Of a stretch of DNA of 64,000 nucleotides, positions 8,546 to 16,360 are shown piece by piece (position 1 is the first letter of the stretch; the number at the start of each line of letters is the position of its first letter). The DNA comes from an uncultured Pedosphaera sp. Lineage in GTDB: Bacteria > Verrucomicrobiota > Verrucomicrobiia > Limisphaerales > Pedosphaeraceae. The DNA lies in the NCBI GenBank assembly GCA_903918755.1, contig CAIXFN010000118.1, forward strand, positions 1 through 64,000. Reading direction: 5' to 3'. The notes beneath the pieces are model-generated. The model searched no databases. It was not told the origin of the DNA and was given only the letters and a program-made list of their open reading frames with translations. Position numbers and translations under genes: made by a program.

Positions 8546-9574
8546 TCACTGCGGGGGCACCTTTCCCAAATAGATGAACACGTCCCCTTGCTGCAGCGTT
8601 TGGTTCCCCACATTATACATGTCATACTTAACCCGGCCCAGAACATCCCAATAGGCCCACATGCTCTGGCGGAAACCATCGATCGAAACACTCAACCGGT
8701 ACGCGTCGCCAACTTTCACGCCTTCCAGCACCAATTCCGCCACAATCGTGGGATTGCTGGGATCCTGGGAAGCAAAAGTGCTCGTCTGGCTATAAGGATC
8801 AAAACCGGGGTACTGAGGATTAACACCGTTCGGGATTACCCCCGGGACCGCGGGCGGCGGGGTCGTCCCCGTGGGCAGATTGTAGCAGGCAAAAAAAGGC
8901 ATTGGCCGCAAGGCGGCAACCATGGCCCCGCGGGTCGCGGTGGGCTGGTTCCAGACCCAGGCGCCGCCCCAGTCGGGGGCCGGGATGGCCGAGTACATGC
9001 TGGTAAGATCATAAAGCCCGTTGTTCCCGTTAAAATTCCCGATGTGGCCGATGTTCATCGCCGTCGTCAAGGCCGTCCCGGAACTGCTGGCGGTTATCTT
9101 GGTCAGGCGAATATAGGCGGCGGTACCGAGTCGCGTCGTCATGGTGCGATCCAAATACCTTTCCGGCAAAAGAACCTTGGTGTCCCAATACTCGTAGGCG
9201 CCGTTGGTCCAGGTGAGGATGGAGCCGTTCGGCCCCGCAAAGGTGCCCTTGTTTTGAAAGTATTTTTGGGTGGCAGCGGTGTAGTTCGCGATAGTCTTCA
9301 AATCCGCCGCCAAGCGGGCATCGTCCACGATATTATAAATCGGCGTTATCAGCATGGCGCAAAGGACCGCAACGACGACGCCGATGCCGAACATCTCGAG
9401 CATGCTGAATCCGGAAACCTTCGGGTTCCTGGCCCGCGGGGACAGCTTTGACCGGGGCGGGATGGTCAGCGGATCACTCGAGGGGAGGCTCCCGGTCAAG
9501 CCAGCCCGGATTCCGGCTGAAGGCGGATGATTCCGGGGACCGGCGGTGGATGAGGAAGGTCGGTAAGGAGTCAT
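8546..9574 (-). CDS. Prepilin-type protein with an unusually long leader
   Basis: The class III signal KVSG, then FSMLEMFGIGVVVAVLCAML, is clear, with Gly at -1 and Glu at +5. From the ATG at 9574 the leader would be 55 residues, far longer than usual and rich in Pro/Ser/Arg. A TTG near 9499 would give a leader of about 30 residues, so the start is uncertain. The mature part contains ARLAADLKTIANYTAATQKYF, typical of the pilin alpha-1 helix and following region. A conserved-looking C-terminus (DGFRQSMWAYWDVLGRVKYD) follows. It is one of five prepilins in this operon and probably a minor pseudopilin. Confidence 0.78.
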   Translation of the reverse strand: MTPYRPSSSTAGPRNHPPSAGIRAGLTGSLPSSDPLTIPPRSKLSPRARNPKVSGFSMLEMFGIGVVVAVLCAMLITPIYNIVDDARLAADLKTIANYTAATQKYFQNKGTFAGPNGSILTWTNGAYEYWDTKVLLPERYLDRTMTTRLGTAAYIRLTKITASSSGTALTTAMNIGHIGNFNGNNGLYDLTSMYSAIPAPDWGGAWVWNQPTATRGAMVAALRPMPFFACYNLPTGTTPPPAVPGVIPNGVNPQYPGFDPYSQTSTFASQDPSNPTIVAELVLEGVKVGDAYRLSVSIDGFRQSMWAYWDVLGRVKYDMYNVGNQTLQQGDVFIYLGKVPPQ

Positions 9575-9602
9575 AAAAAGTGTGGTTGGTTTGGCCGAGG
9601 GC

Positions 9603-10679
9603 TTATTTGATCAGATCCCAGGCCACATTTGTCAAAGTGCTGGCGGCCGCGGCGCTCAATGATTGAGCGGGGGCCGGATTCGTCGCGCTAAAATTGTCCA
9701 AGGACCATTGGCCAAAATAGTAGAGGTAAAGAGACATCGCATCCGCGACTGACTGTTGCTTTGGATAACGTTGCAGCTTCCCCGGGGGATTCGGGGCGGC
9801 AAGGAAGCTGTAGGCCATCTGGCCAAACCATGCCGGGTTCCCAAATTGCAGCGTGCCGCCCCAATTGCCATACTCAAAAGTGAAACCGACGCTGCCGTTG
9901 ACGTAGGTCCGGGAAAGGAGGGAATTGACATTGTTGGAGGCATAAAAATTGAGCACCGAGGTGTTGATCAACCACATTTGTTGCCGGGTCGCGGGCGCCA
10001 GCGTGGCCACGGCGTTGGTTTCAACGGAATAGTAGGCCGAATTTGTGGGATCATTATTTTCCAACACCACACAACTGAAGAGACTGCTGAGATTCAGCCG
10101 CTGGATCTTGAGATCGGCGCCGGAATTGGTCAATGCTCCGGTCCAACCCGGCGGCACCGCGTAGGCGGCGGTGTTCCACAGGTTGGAAAAAGTGGCGGCA
10201 TCAGTCGCGATCGTCGGCAAGCTTCCGGCCAGGCTGGAAACCACCAGCAAGCGGGCGCTGGTCATGACGGGTTGGACCGAACCGGTATTGCCCTGCGTAT
10301 AAGGCGGCACACTGGAGGTCGTCGTCCCCACATTGAAAGCCGGGTCATAGAGGAACGCCCGCTGCCACCCGCTGGAATTGTTGGTGATCAGGTCCGGTGA
10401 CACGTTCATCGTGTTAAATACCGGAACATACCAATTCGACGCGGCCGGCAGGGACTTGCTCTTCAGTGCCGCCGTCTGGAAAGCCGTGACGATATTCGCC
10501 AGCGAAGTAACCTCCGCGCTCCGTTTGGCGTTCTTGACGGATTCCAGCACATTCTCCGCTGCCAGGGCGCTCATGATGATGATAATCGTGAGCACCCCCA
10601 GAATCTCGATCAGCGTGAAGGCCCGCCGCTCAACCCGCGGCCGCACCGCCCACTTTGATGGCTTGATGCTTGTATTCAT
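9603..10679 (-). CDS. Prepilin-type protein with Ala at the -1 cleavage position
   Basis: Start at 10679 (MNTSIKPSKW). The leader ends VERRA and the hydrophobic helix begins FTLIEILGVLTIIIIMSALA. Glu +5 is present, but the residue before the cleavage point is Ala, where prepilin peptidases normally need Gly. The 358-residue product is large, like the neighbouring prepilins, and starts its globular part with AKRSAEVTSLANIVTAFQT. It lies only 13 bp downstream of gspF. The Ala may slow or alter processing; some type IV pilins tolerate Ala at -1. The role within the pseudopilus is unknown. Confidence 0.78.
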   Translation of the reverse strand: MNTSIKPSKWAVRPRVERRAFTLIEILGVLTIIIIMSALAAENVLESVKNAKRSAEVTSLANIVTAFQTAALKSKSLPAASNWYVPVFNTMNVSPDLITNNSSGWQRAFLYDPAFNVGTTTSSVPPYTQGNTGSVQPVMTSARLLVVSSLAGSLPTIATDAATFSNLWNTAAYAVPPGWTGALTNSGADLKIQRLNLSSLFSCVVLENNDPTNSAYYSVETNAVATLAPATRQQMWLINTSVLNFYASNNVNSLLSRTYVNGSVGFTFEYGNWGGTLQFGNPAWFGQMAYSFLAAPNPPGKLQRYPKQQSVADAMSLYLYYFGQWSLDNFSATNPAPAQSLSAAAASTLTNVAWDLIK

Positions 10680-10692
10680 TTCGTGCTTGCTT

Positions 10693-11916
10693 TCATTTGA
10701 TCGAGCCCAGCAATGACAAAATGGGGAGGAAGATCGCCAGGGCGACAAATCCCACCAACCCCACCAGGAAAAGGATGAGCATGGGTTCGGCGATGGCAAA
10801 AATCTTCTTGATCTTGCGGGGAACGATGGTGCTGTAGTACGTGGCCACATTGTTCAGCGCATCGTCCAGCTTGCCCGTATTCTCACCCATGGAGACCATG
10901 CGGATCAGCAACCCGGGAAACACCGGATGCCGCCGGAGGGATTCGCTCAAGGAATCACCCGCCTCGACCCGCGCGACAACATCCTCCAGCACGCTCCCCA
11001 CCCAGACACTGCCCACCAGCCCCTGGCAAAGCTTCAGGGCATTCACGATGACCACGCCCGAACGGTACAGAATGGCCAGGTTGCGGGCAAAGCGCGACAT
11101 GGCCAGCATGCTGTTTAAACTGCCGAACAACGGTAGTCTAAATTTAACCTTATCACAAAAAATCGCGAATTTTTTGGAACGTTTGCAGCCATAGGCCACC
11201 GCCGCCGGAACCACGGTCACTCCGATCAACCAGATCCACCAGGTGGCCTTAACGGCGTCACTGACCCCAAAAATGATCCGGGTTGGCAGCGGCAACTCCA
11301 CTTTGATGGAGGTCAAGAGCATGACAAAGCGCGGGATGACAAACGTAAAAAGCACCATGACCAGGCTCATCACCACCAGCAGGACCACCGCCGGATAGAT
11401 GGTCGCCTGTCGGACGTCGGCCATGATCTGCTCCTGCCACTCCATGTAGCGTTGCAGTTCCAGGAAAGTTTCCGGGAGGGTGCCGCTGGATTCACCCGCA
11501 CGCACCAGGCTGATGAATTGTGGCTCAAAGATCTTGGAGCCCCGCTCCATCGCCTCCCACAGCAGAACCCCGGCCTCGACATGCTTTTTGAGTTCCAACA
11601 AGGAAGCTTTGAACCCCAGGTGTTCGCAATCATCCGCGGCCACCTGGATGGCGGTCACCATGGGAATTCCCACCCGCAATTGGAAGGTCATCAAGGTGCA
11701 GAAATTAATAATTTCCTGGCGCGGTGGCCGGCCCTCAAAAAAGCGCCGCCGCTTCCGCGATTTAGCCTTGCTCTCCCCCCGGTCATGCTTCGCGCTCACC
11801 AGCCAGAGGCCCAGCCCACGCAGCTTCTCCTCCAATTCCACCTCATCGGCGGCCACCATCTTTCCCGAGACATTGCGACCGCTGCGGTCAATCCCGACAT
11901 ATCCGTAACTGGGCAT
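10693..11916 (-). CDS. gspF: Inner-membrane platform protein GspF/PilC family
   Basis: The 407-residue protein has the family's usual length and layout: two T2SSF domains and three hydrophobic helices (about residues 165-195, 215-240 and 375-400). Characteristic stretches include VGIPMVTAIQVAADD, EPQFISLVRAGESSGTLPETF, RFARNLAILYRSGVVIVNAL and RMVSMGENTGKLDDALNNVA. GspF forms the platform around which the GspE ATPase drives pseudopilin addition. The N-terminus (YGYVGIDRSGRNVSGKMVA) is the normal family start, so ATG 11916 is sound. It lies 20 bp downstream of gspE. Confidence 0.95.
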   Translation of the reverse strand: MPSYGYVGIDRSGRNVSGKMVAADEVELEEKLRGLGLWLVSAKHDRGESKAKSRKRRRFFEGRPPRQEIINFCTLMTFQLRVGIPMVTAIQVAADDCEHLGFKASLLELKKHVEAGVLLWEAMERGSKIFEPQFISLVRAGESSGTLPETFLELQRYMEWQEQIMADVRQATIYPAVVLLVVMSLVMVLFTFVIPRFVMLLTSIKVELPLPTRIIFGVSDAVKATWWIWLIGVTVVPAAVAYGCKRSKKFAIFCDKVKFRLPLFGSLNSMLAMSRFARNLAILYRSGVVIVNALKLCQGLVGSVWVGSVLEDVVARVEAGDSLSESLRRHPVFPGLLIRMVSMGENTGKLDDALNNVATYYSTIVPRKIKKIFAIAEPMLILFLVGLVGFVALAIFLPILSLLGSIK

Positions 11917-11936
11917 AGAAAAACTTTTCCGGGGGC

Positions 11937-13652
11937 TTATTCGTTGCGGGTGACCCGCAGGACTTCTTCCACCGTGGTGGCGCCGAGCAGAGCCCTTCTC
12001 ACGCCGTCCTCAAACATTGTCGTCATTCCCGCCTCCTGGGCCAGGCGGGAGAATTCCGGGGCGCCGCACCGGTGGACAATCGGATCATGAAACCGCTGAT
12101 CCAGCATCATCAATTCAAAAACCGCCAGGCGCCCCTTGAAGCCCGAGCCTTTGCAAACCCCGCAGCCCTTGCCGCGGAACAATTCCAGTGGGACTCCCTC
12201 TGGAAGGGGAAGCTTCAAGTTGGCGAATACCTTTTCGGGATGCTCGATTGGCTCGCGGCATTGGGGGCAGACGCGCCGCACCAAGCGCTGCGCCAGCACC
12301 CCGATCAAACTCGCCGGCAGCAGATACGGTTCGACCCCCATGTCCACCAACCGCGGAATCGCCCCCGGCGCATCGTTCGTATGCAGGGTGGTGAAAACGA
12401 GGTGCCCGGTCAGGGCCGCCCGCACCATTAACTGCGCCGTCTCCGTGTCCCGGGTTTCCCCCACCAGGATGATGTCCGGATCCTGCCGCAGCAGCGTCCG
12501 CAGGCCGCTGCCGAAGGTCAGCCCGATATCCTCCCGGATTTGGGTCTGCCGGATTTCCGTCATCGTGTATTCCACCGGATCTTCCAGCGTGAAAACGCTC
12601 CATTCCGAACTGGCCACCTCCCGCAGGATGGCGTAGAGCGTGGTGCTCTTGCCACTCCCGGTGGGACCGGTGACGATCACCACCCCATGCGGCCGGTCCA
12701 CGGCCGCCCGGAGGTTTTTCTCATCCCGGGGTCCCAAACCGAGCGAACTGATGGTGACCACCGTGGCAGAAGGCGCCAGGATGCGAATAACGATATTTTC
12801 CCCGTGGGTGGTGGGCAGGCTCGAGACCCGCAAATTGATTTCCCGACGGCCCACGAACACCGTGGCCCGGCCATCCTGTGGCAGGCGGTTTTCCGCCACA
12901 TCCATCCCGGCCAGGATTTTCACCCGCGACGTCACCGCGGATTGCAACGCTTTGGGAATCAACACATCCGGCTGGAGCATCCCATCAATCCGGAGCCGCG
13001 TCCGCATCAGCTTGTCTTCCGGGGCGAAATGGATGTCACTGGCGCCCAGGTTAACCGCCCGGGCGACGATCTGGCTGACCAGGCGGATCACCGGCGCGTC
13101 CTCGTCCTCCGGGCTGACCGCCAGCACATCCGGACGCCCGCCCAGATTCGCCTCCTCGGCCTCCTCTTCGATGAACTCATCGATGGATTCATCAATGGAA
13201 CCCCCGTCCGGCTGCCATTGATCGAGCAGGTTTAAGATATCCTGTTCGGTGGCAGTGACCACATCGATGTGCAGTCCGGTAACCTGGCCCAGCGTGTCAA
13301 TCGCGAGCACATTGAGGGGATCGGCCATCGCCACGGTTAGCGATCCGTTGCTTCGTTCCACCGGCAGCAAACGGAACTTACGGCAGAGTTCCATCGTCAC
13401 CAACCCCACCAACGATTTGTCAATAACCATCCGCGGAAGATCCACCAGCCGCGCCTGCGCCTCCCGGGCGACAAAGTTCGAGAGGTTTTCCACCGTGACA
13501 AACCCCAATTCCACCAACAACCGGCCGAGGCTGGCCCCGCCGCGCTTTTGTTCGCGGCGGGCCAATTCCAACTGGCTTTGCGTAATGAGACCTCCGGCCA
13601 CCAATCGCTCGCCCAGATCCATCGCCGCCGATCTATTTCCTACGAATGCCAT
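11937..13652 (-). CDS. gspE: Secretion/pilus assembly ATPase GspE/PilB family
   Basis: This 571-residue cytoplasmic ATPase powers pilin polymerisation. Residues 10-150 form a GspE N-terminal (MshEN-like) domain. The motor has the Asp box ASDIHFAPED (204-213), Walker A GPTGSGKST (329-337), Walker B DPDIILVGETRD (391-402) and the His box GHLVFTTLHTND (416-427). A zinc site with CPQC (462-465) and CGVC (497-500) separates GspE/PilB from PilT retraction motors. An acidic insert (DESIDEFIEEEAEEAN, about 154-169) links the domains. Met11 (13622) is an alternative start. No PilT-like retraction ATPase is present in the window, which favours a secretion pseudopilus over a twitching pilus. Confidence 0.96.
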   Translation of the reverse strand: MAFVGNRSAAMDLGERLVAGGLITQSQLELARREQKRGGASLGRLLVELGFVTVENLSNFVAREAQARLVDLPRMVIDKSLVGLVTMELCRKFRLLPVERSNGSLTVAMADPLNVLAIDTLGQVTGLHIDVVTATEQDILNLLDQWQPDGGSIDESIDEFIEEEAEEANLGGRPDVLAVSPEDEDAPVIRLVSQIVARAVNLGASDIHFAPEDKLMRTRLRIDGMLQPDVLIPKALQSAVTSRVKILAGMDVAENRLPQDGRATVFVGRREINLRVSSLPTTHGENIVIRILAPSATVVTISSLGLGPRDEKNLRAAVDRPHGVVIVTGPTGSGKSTTLYAILREVASSEWSVFTLEDPVEYTMTEIRQTQIREDIGLTFGSGLRTLLRQDPDIILVGETRDTETAQLMVRAALTGHLVFTTLHTNDAPGAIPRLVDMGVEPYLLPASLIGVLAQRLVRRVCPQCREPIEHPEKVFANLKLPLPEGVPLELFRGKGCGVCKGSGFKGRLAVFELMMLDQRFHDPIVHRCGAPEFSRLAQEAGMTTMFEDGVRRALLGATTVEEVLRVTRNE

Positions 13653-13756
13653 CGCGCTATTTTGGGTTGATTATTCTGCGCTTGCAATCCGCACACTTCC
13701 CGTCCGCCCTCGGGAAGTATGCGGATCTGAACCGCCGGCCCGGCCCCATTTCCGAT

Positions 13757-14329
13757 CTAGCGGTGCGCCAGATAGACGTAAAGCAAGCCGCTGCCCGAGC
13801 TGAACGAGTAGACCACACGTCCGCGAAGATCCGAGGTGGCGTTGTTGGAAGCCGAGAGCGCCGCCCCGTCAATCAAAACGCTCAATGCCTGCGCGTCCGC
13901 AATGGGCACGTTGGTAATCACGCACTCCACCACGGACCCGGCCGTGGCGGTGTTGGTATTGATGCCGTCGAATTTGTAACCATAGCCCCCGGCGCCGGGT
14001 CCGGCGGCGATCTGAACATCCGAACCACTGCCGATGCGGCAATCGAAGGGGCGCTCCAGATACTCAAGGGTGACCAGGAGTTGGTCAAAGTTGAGCTGGT
14101 TGGTGAAACTCCCGTACTTGCTGTAGAAATTCACCACGGCTGCCTTCGTGGCGTCCAGGCTGCCCTGGGTGGAGTTGAGTCGCGCATCGTTGATGGACGA
14201 CATGATTTTGGGCGTCAGCATGGCCGCCATGATGGCGATCACTGCCAGCACCCCCACCATTTCCACCATCGAGAAGCCCTTGGAGCGGCGATTCTGTTGG
14301 CGCGGATTGGATTGGACGATAATTTTCAT
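13757..14329 (-). CDS. Pseudopilin, paralogue of the adjacent upstream pilin
   Basis: The 190-residue protein has a 17-residue basic leader before the class III signal: SKG, then FSMVEMVGVLAVIAIMAAML. Its mature region (PKIMSSINDARLNSTQGSLD, then YSKYGSF) and C-terminus (LRGRVVYSFSSGSGLLYVYLAHR region) align along their length with the pilin at 14472-15065, so the two arose by tandem duplication. The size suits a GspG/H-like subunit. It is followed by a gap of about 100 bp to gspE, the only large gap in the operon apart from that following the first pilin. Confidence 0.88.
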   Translation of the reverse strand: MKIIVQSNPRQQNRRSKGFSMVEMVGVLAVIAIMAAMLTPKIMSSINDARLNSTQGSLDATKAAVVNFYSKYGSFTNQLNFDQLLVTLEYLERPFDCRIGSGSDVQIAAGPGAGGYGYKFDGINTNTATAGSVVECVITNVPIADAQALSVLIDGAALSASNNATSDLRGRVVYSFSSGSGLLYVYLAHR

Positions 14330-14375
14330 TGCCTGATTTCTTTCTTAGCCGAGTTTTCCGAAATTTGATTCCGCA

Positions 14376-14396
14376 CCCGCCAGCGGTGCTGGCGGG
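14376..14396 (-). terminator. Perfect 9-bp hairpin between the two pilin genes
   Basis: CCCGCCAGC (14376-14384) pairs exactly with GCTGGCGGG (14388-14396) around a 3-base loop. It lies 75 bp past the stop of the first pilin and before the second. Only a weak, interrupted T-rich stretch follows on the minus strand, so it may act as a partial terminator or a 3' stabiliser that raises first-gene expression over the rest of the operon. Confidence 0.45.
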
Positions 14397-14471
14397 GCGG
14401 GAGAGCTTTGCGGCATTTTTTTCCTCCAGAACATGTGCCTGCGAATGGAATAATGCCAGCCTGATTAATTC

Positions 14472-15065
14472 TTACTTGTGGGCGATATAAACGTACACAT
14501 CGGTGGTGGTAGCGCCACTCGCAGGGGCCTTGTACTCCACACGCCCTTTGAGGTCGTCGACAGTGGCATCTGACTTGGAAAGAGCATTAGCAGCAGTAGC
14601 TTCACCGTCGATGCGTTTGCTCAATTCTATGGCATCGGCAATCGACACGCCAGTAAGGACGCACTCCACCACCGCAGCATTAAGGGTAGTGTTGGCCGCA
14701 CCGTCCAAATTATAGCCAACAGTAGTATCGGGGCCGCCACTTTTAACGACATGCATTTTGCAAGAATCAGCCACTTTGCACTGAAACACACTATCCAATA
14801 AATTACTCGCCATCAGAACCTTGTCGAAGTCTTCCGCGATCGTGAACTTGTTTGTCTGAGCGTAGTAACTCATCGTCGCAGTCTTGCAAGTGTTCAACGT
14901 GGACACCGTGCTGCTGAGCTTGGAATCATTGATGGCCTGGAAGATTTTGGGGACCAGGAGGGCCGCCAAAATTGCGATCACCGCCAACACTCCGACCATT
15001 TCGATCAGGGTGAATCCGCGGGCGCTGCGTTTCGTGCTATTGTTGATATTAGTATTCAGTTTCAT
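14472..15065 (-). CDS. Probable major pseudopilin (first gene of the secretion operon)
   Basis: Start at 15065 (MKLNTNINNS): it is preceded by a GAAAGG-type ribosome site, which is rare in this window, and gives a 17-residue leader ending ARG before [20 protein letters not shown]. The 197-residue product fits a GspG-like major subunit. Its globular region has ADAIELSKRIDGEA and ends VYVYIAHK, matching its paralogue at 13757. It carries several cysteines (FQCKVADSCK, ECVL) that could form a disulfide. First position, good ribosome site, a candidate sigma-54 promoter upstream and a hairpin downstream all suggest the highest expression of the cluster. Confidence 0.87.
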   Translation of the reverse strand: MKLNTNINNSTKRSARGFTLIEMVGVLAVIAILAALLVPKIFQAINDSKLSSTVSTLNTCKTATMSYYAQTNKFTIAEDFDKVLMASNLLDSVFQCKVADSCKMHVVKSGGPDTTVGYNLDGAANTTLNAAVVECVLTGVSIADAIELSKRIDGEATAANALSKSDATVDDLKGRVEYKAPASGATTTDVYVYIAHK

Positions 15066-15120
15066 TGGTACCTTTCGAACCGTTCGTTTTTGCCCCGAAT
15101 TACCCACTCCGGAAGTTCAG

Positions 15121-15144
15121 CTTGGTTGGAAGTTTTCAACCAAG
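15121..15144. other. Inverted repeat in the pilin operon leader
   Basis: CTTGGTTG (15121-15128) pairs with CAACCAAG (15137-15144) around an 8-base loop. It lies within the presumed untranslated leader of the first pilin gene, about 55 bp before its ATG, and could form an mRNA hairpin or a protein site. Confidence 0.4.
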
Positions 15145-15173
15145 ACCGGAGAAGGCCGAGACAGATTACCCTA

Positions 15174-15190
15174 CCGCACGAATCGTGCCA
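15174..15190 (-). promoter_or_regulatory. Candidate sigma-54 (-24/-12) promoter for the pilin/secretion operon
   Basis: The minus strand reads TGGCACGATTCGTGCGG. It matches the -24 element TGGCACG exactly, and the -12 element keeps the essential GC at correct spacing (GG-N10-GC), though the flanking bases deviate from TTGCA. It is about 110 bp upstream of the first pilin ATG. Sigma-54 control of pilin genes is known in other bacteria. It overlaps a 9-bp inverted repeat (15179-15187 with 15205-15213) that could be an operator. No sigma-54 activator is encoded in the window. Confidence 0.45.
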
Positions 15191-15276
15191 CTTATTCGCA
15201 GCGACACGATTCGCAGGCCAACCCAAGTTGGTGTCAAGAGCCTAGCAGACTCTGTAAAAGAGGAAAGCTTTTTTGT

Positions 15277-15305
15277 AACTATTACAATTTTGCAACTATT
15301 ACAAT
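15277..15305. repeat. 12-bp direct repeat with 17-bp period
   Basis: AACTATTACAAT occurs exactly at 15277-15288 and 15294-15305, separated by 5 bp. It lies about 90 bp upstream of the candidate sigma-54 promoter, where an activator-binding site would be expected. Confidence 0.6.
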
Positions 15306-15420
15306 ATCAAGCACATCGGCATTGGAGGCACAGAGAAGGTCAGATAAAATGCTCGCCGGGGCTTGAATCTGCTCACGTTGCAAACTGGGCGCAAATTCCA
15401 GCCTTTGCACAATACTGGAC

Positions 15421-15591
15421 ATTGCACATGCAATGCGCACCATTCGTTTGAAATTATTGCATTGCAAACGCAACGAGATTGTCGAACACAGAACTATGGA
15501 CCGGTTTCGCTCTTTTTTCAGAGCGGCAAAATGGATTTTGGGCAGCCTGGTTTTGGCATGGGAATCGCCCAATAGGTTGTCGGCCAACGAC
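15421..15591. repeat. Diverged duplicated unit, copy A, with ATTGC/GCAAT inverted motifs
   Basis: Copy A starts with ATTGCACATGCAAT (an ATTGCA/TGCAAT inverted repeat). About 80 bp later it has a block beginning CGGTTTCGCTC that aligns without gaps over about 90 bp with copy B, with roughly two thirds identical bases by eye. Additional TTGCA/TGCAA half-sites lie just upstream (15378, 15405) and inside (15457-15466). Confidence 0.55.
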
Positions 15592-15767
15592 TTCAGGATG
15601 TGTAATTTCTCTTTCTTGGTTCGATGTTTACGCCTACCCCCCCGCAAACTAGGGCATATTAGGGGCGGGAAGCCGGCAGGAAAACCCTAGCCGTGGAGGC
15701 GGGCTGCGGTATAGATCGGAAGAGGGGCACAAGTTTCGCCAGCTACAGAGCGGCGGGCGGTAAACAA

Positions 15768-15941
15768 ATTGCATGCGCAATGCATTCCATTGCGGTGCGA
15801 AATTATGCACAGTGCAAATGCAATGTTTTAACAAACTGAAGGCTCTGCATCGGTTTCTCTTTCGTTTCCCATCAGCAAAATATACTTTCAGCAGCTTGGT
15901 GTTAGCTTTGAGATTACTCAATTGGTCGCGGGCACATGATT
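15768..15941. repeat. Diverged duplicated unit, copy B, with ATTGC/GCAAT inverted motifs
   Basis: Copy B begins with ATTGCATGCGCAAT, an exact ATTGC/GCAAT inverted repeat, followed by GCACAGTGC and TGCAAATGCAAT. The block beginning CGGTTTCTCTT at 15851 aligns with copy A at 15502, an offset of 349 bp. The same spacing between motif cluster and conserved block in both copies shows that the whole unit was duplicated. Confidence 0.55.
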
Positions 15942-16165
15942 ACATGGGACGCGTCTCTGCACTGCCCCTATATCGTTTACGGTTGATGACACGATATTCT
16001 TTATGGCGGGTGAAGCTTGGCCGAGGTTAACCTTCGCAGCCTTGCAATCTCTACCAGGGAGGACCCCGACCGATTCTGGCCACCGCTTCATTGCGCCCCA
16101 AAACGGAATCCCGCGGGCCCAGCCCAGCCGAGCAGTCCATTTCTTCTCCGGGCAAATATTGAATC

Positions 16166-16193
16166 TTGGTTTTCGGCACGCCTTATGTACAAT
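16166..16193 (+). promoter_or_regulatory. Possible sigma-70-type promoter for the two-component genes
   Basis: TTGGTT (16166-16171) and TACAAT (16188-16193) are separated by 16 bp. The -10 is a good match, the -35 is weak. It would give a leader of about 160 nt before the kinase gene. Confidence 0.3.
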
Positions 16194-16360
16194 AGTCCAA
16201 GTATGACAGTATTCGGACCGCCTCCTCTGCGGCCAGACGCAAACCGGCGCTGGCCCAGCGATCACTGGCCAGGTGGCCAGCGCCCCCGCTCCCGCCTGCC
16301 AGTCATTCTTCCGGGAACTACCGGATGGGGCGCCGAAAATAATTCAGACCGTACCTCCGC

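Larger units (their letters stand above)
15066..16360. other. 1.3-kb region without a convincing gene
   Basis: This gap separates the secretion operon (minus) from the two-component genes (plus). It is more AT-rich than its surroundings and contains a candidate sigma-54 promoter, short inverted and direct repeats and a diverged duplicated unit, listed separately. Several short frames of 60-120 codons exist on both strands, but none has a ribosome site, a recognisable domain or a consistent coding signature. Confidence 0.6.

Noticed and set aside
15282-15921. Two minus-strand frames of 121 and 90 codons, and similar plus-strand frames, in the duplicated region
   Set aside because: They align only because the DNA is duplicated. 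Neither strand shows a clear start signal or a known domain, so I treat the region as non-coding repeats.
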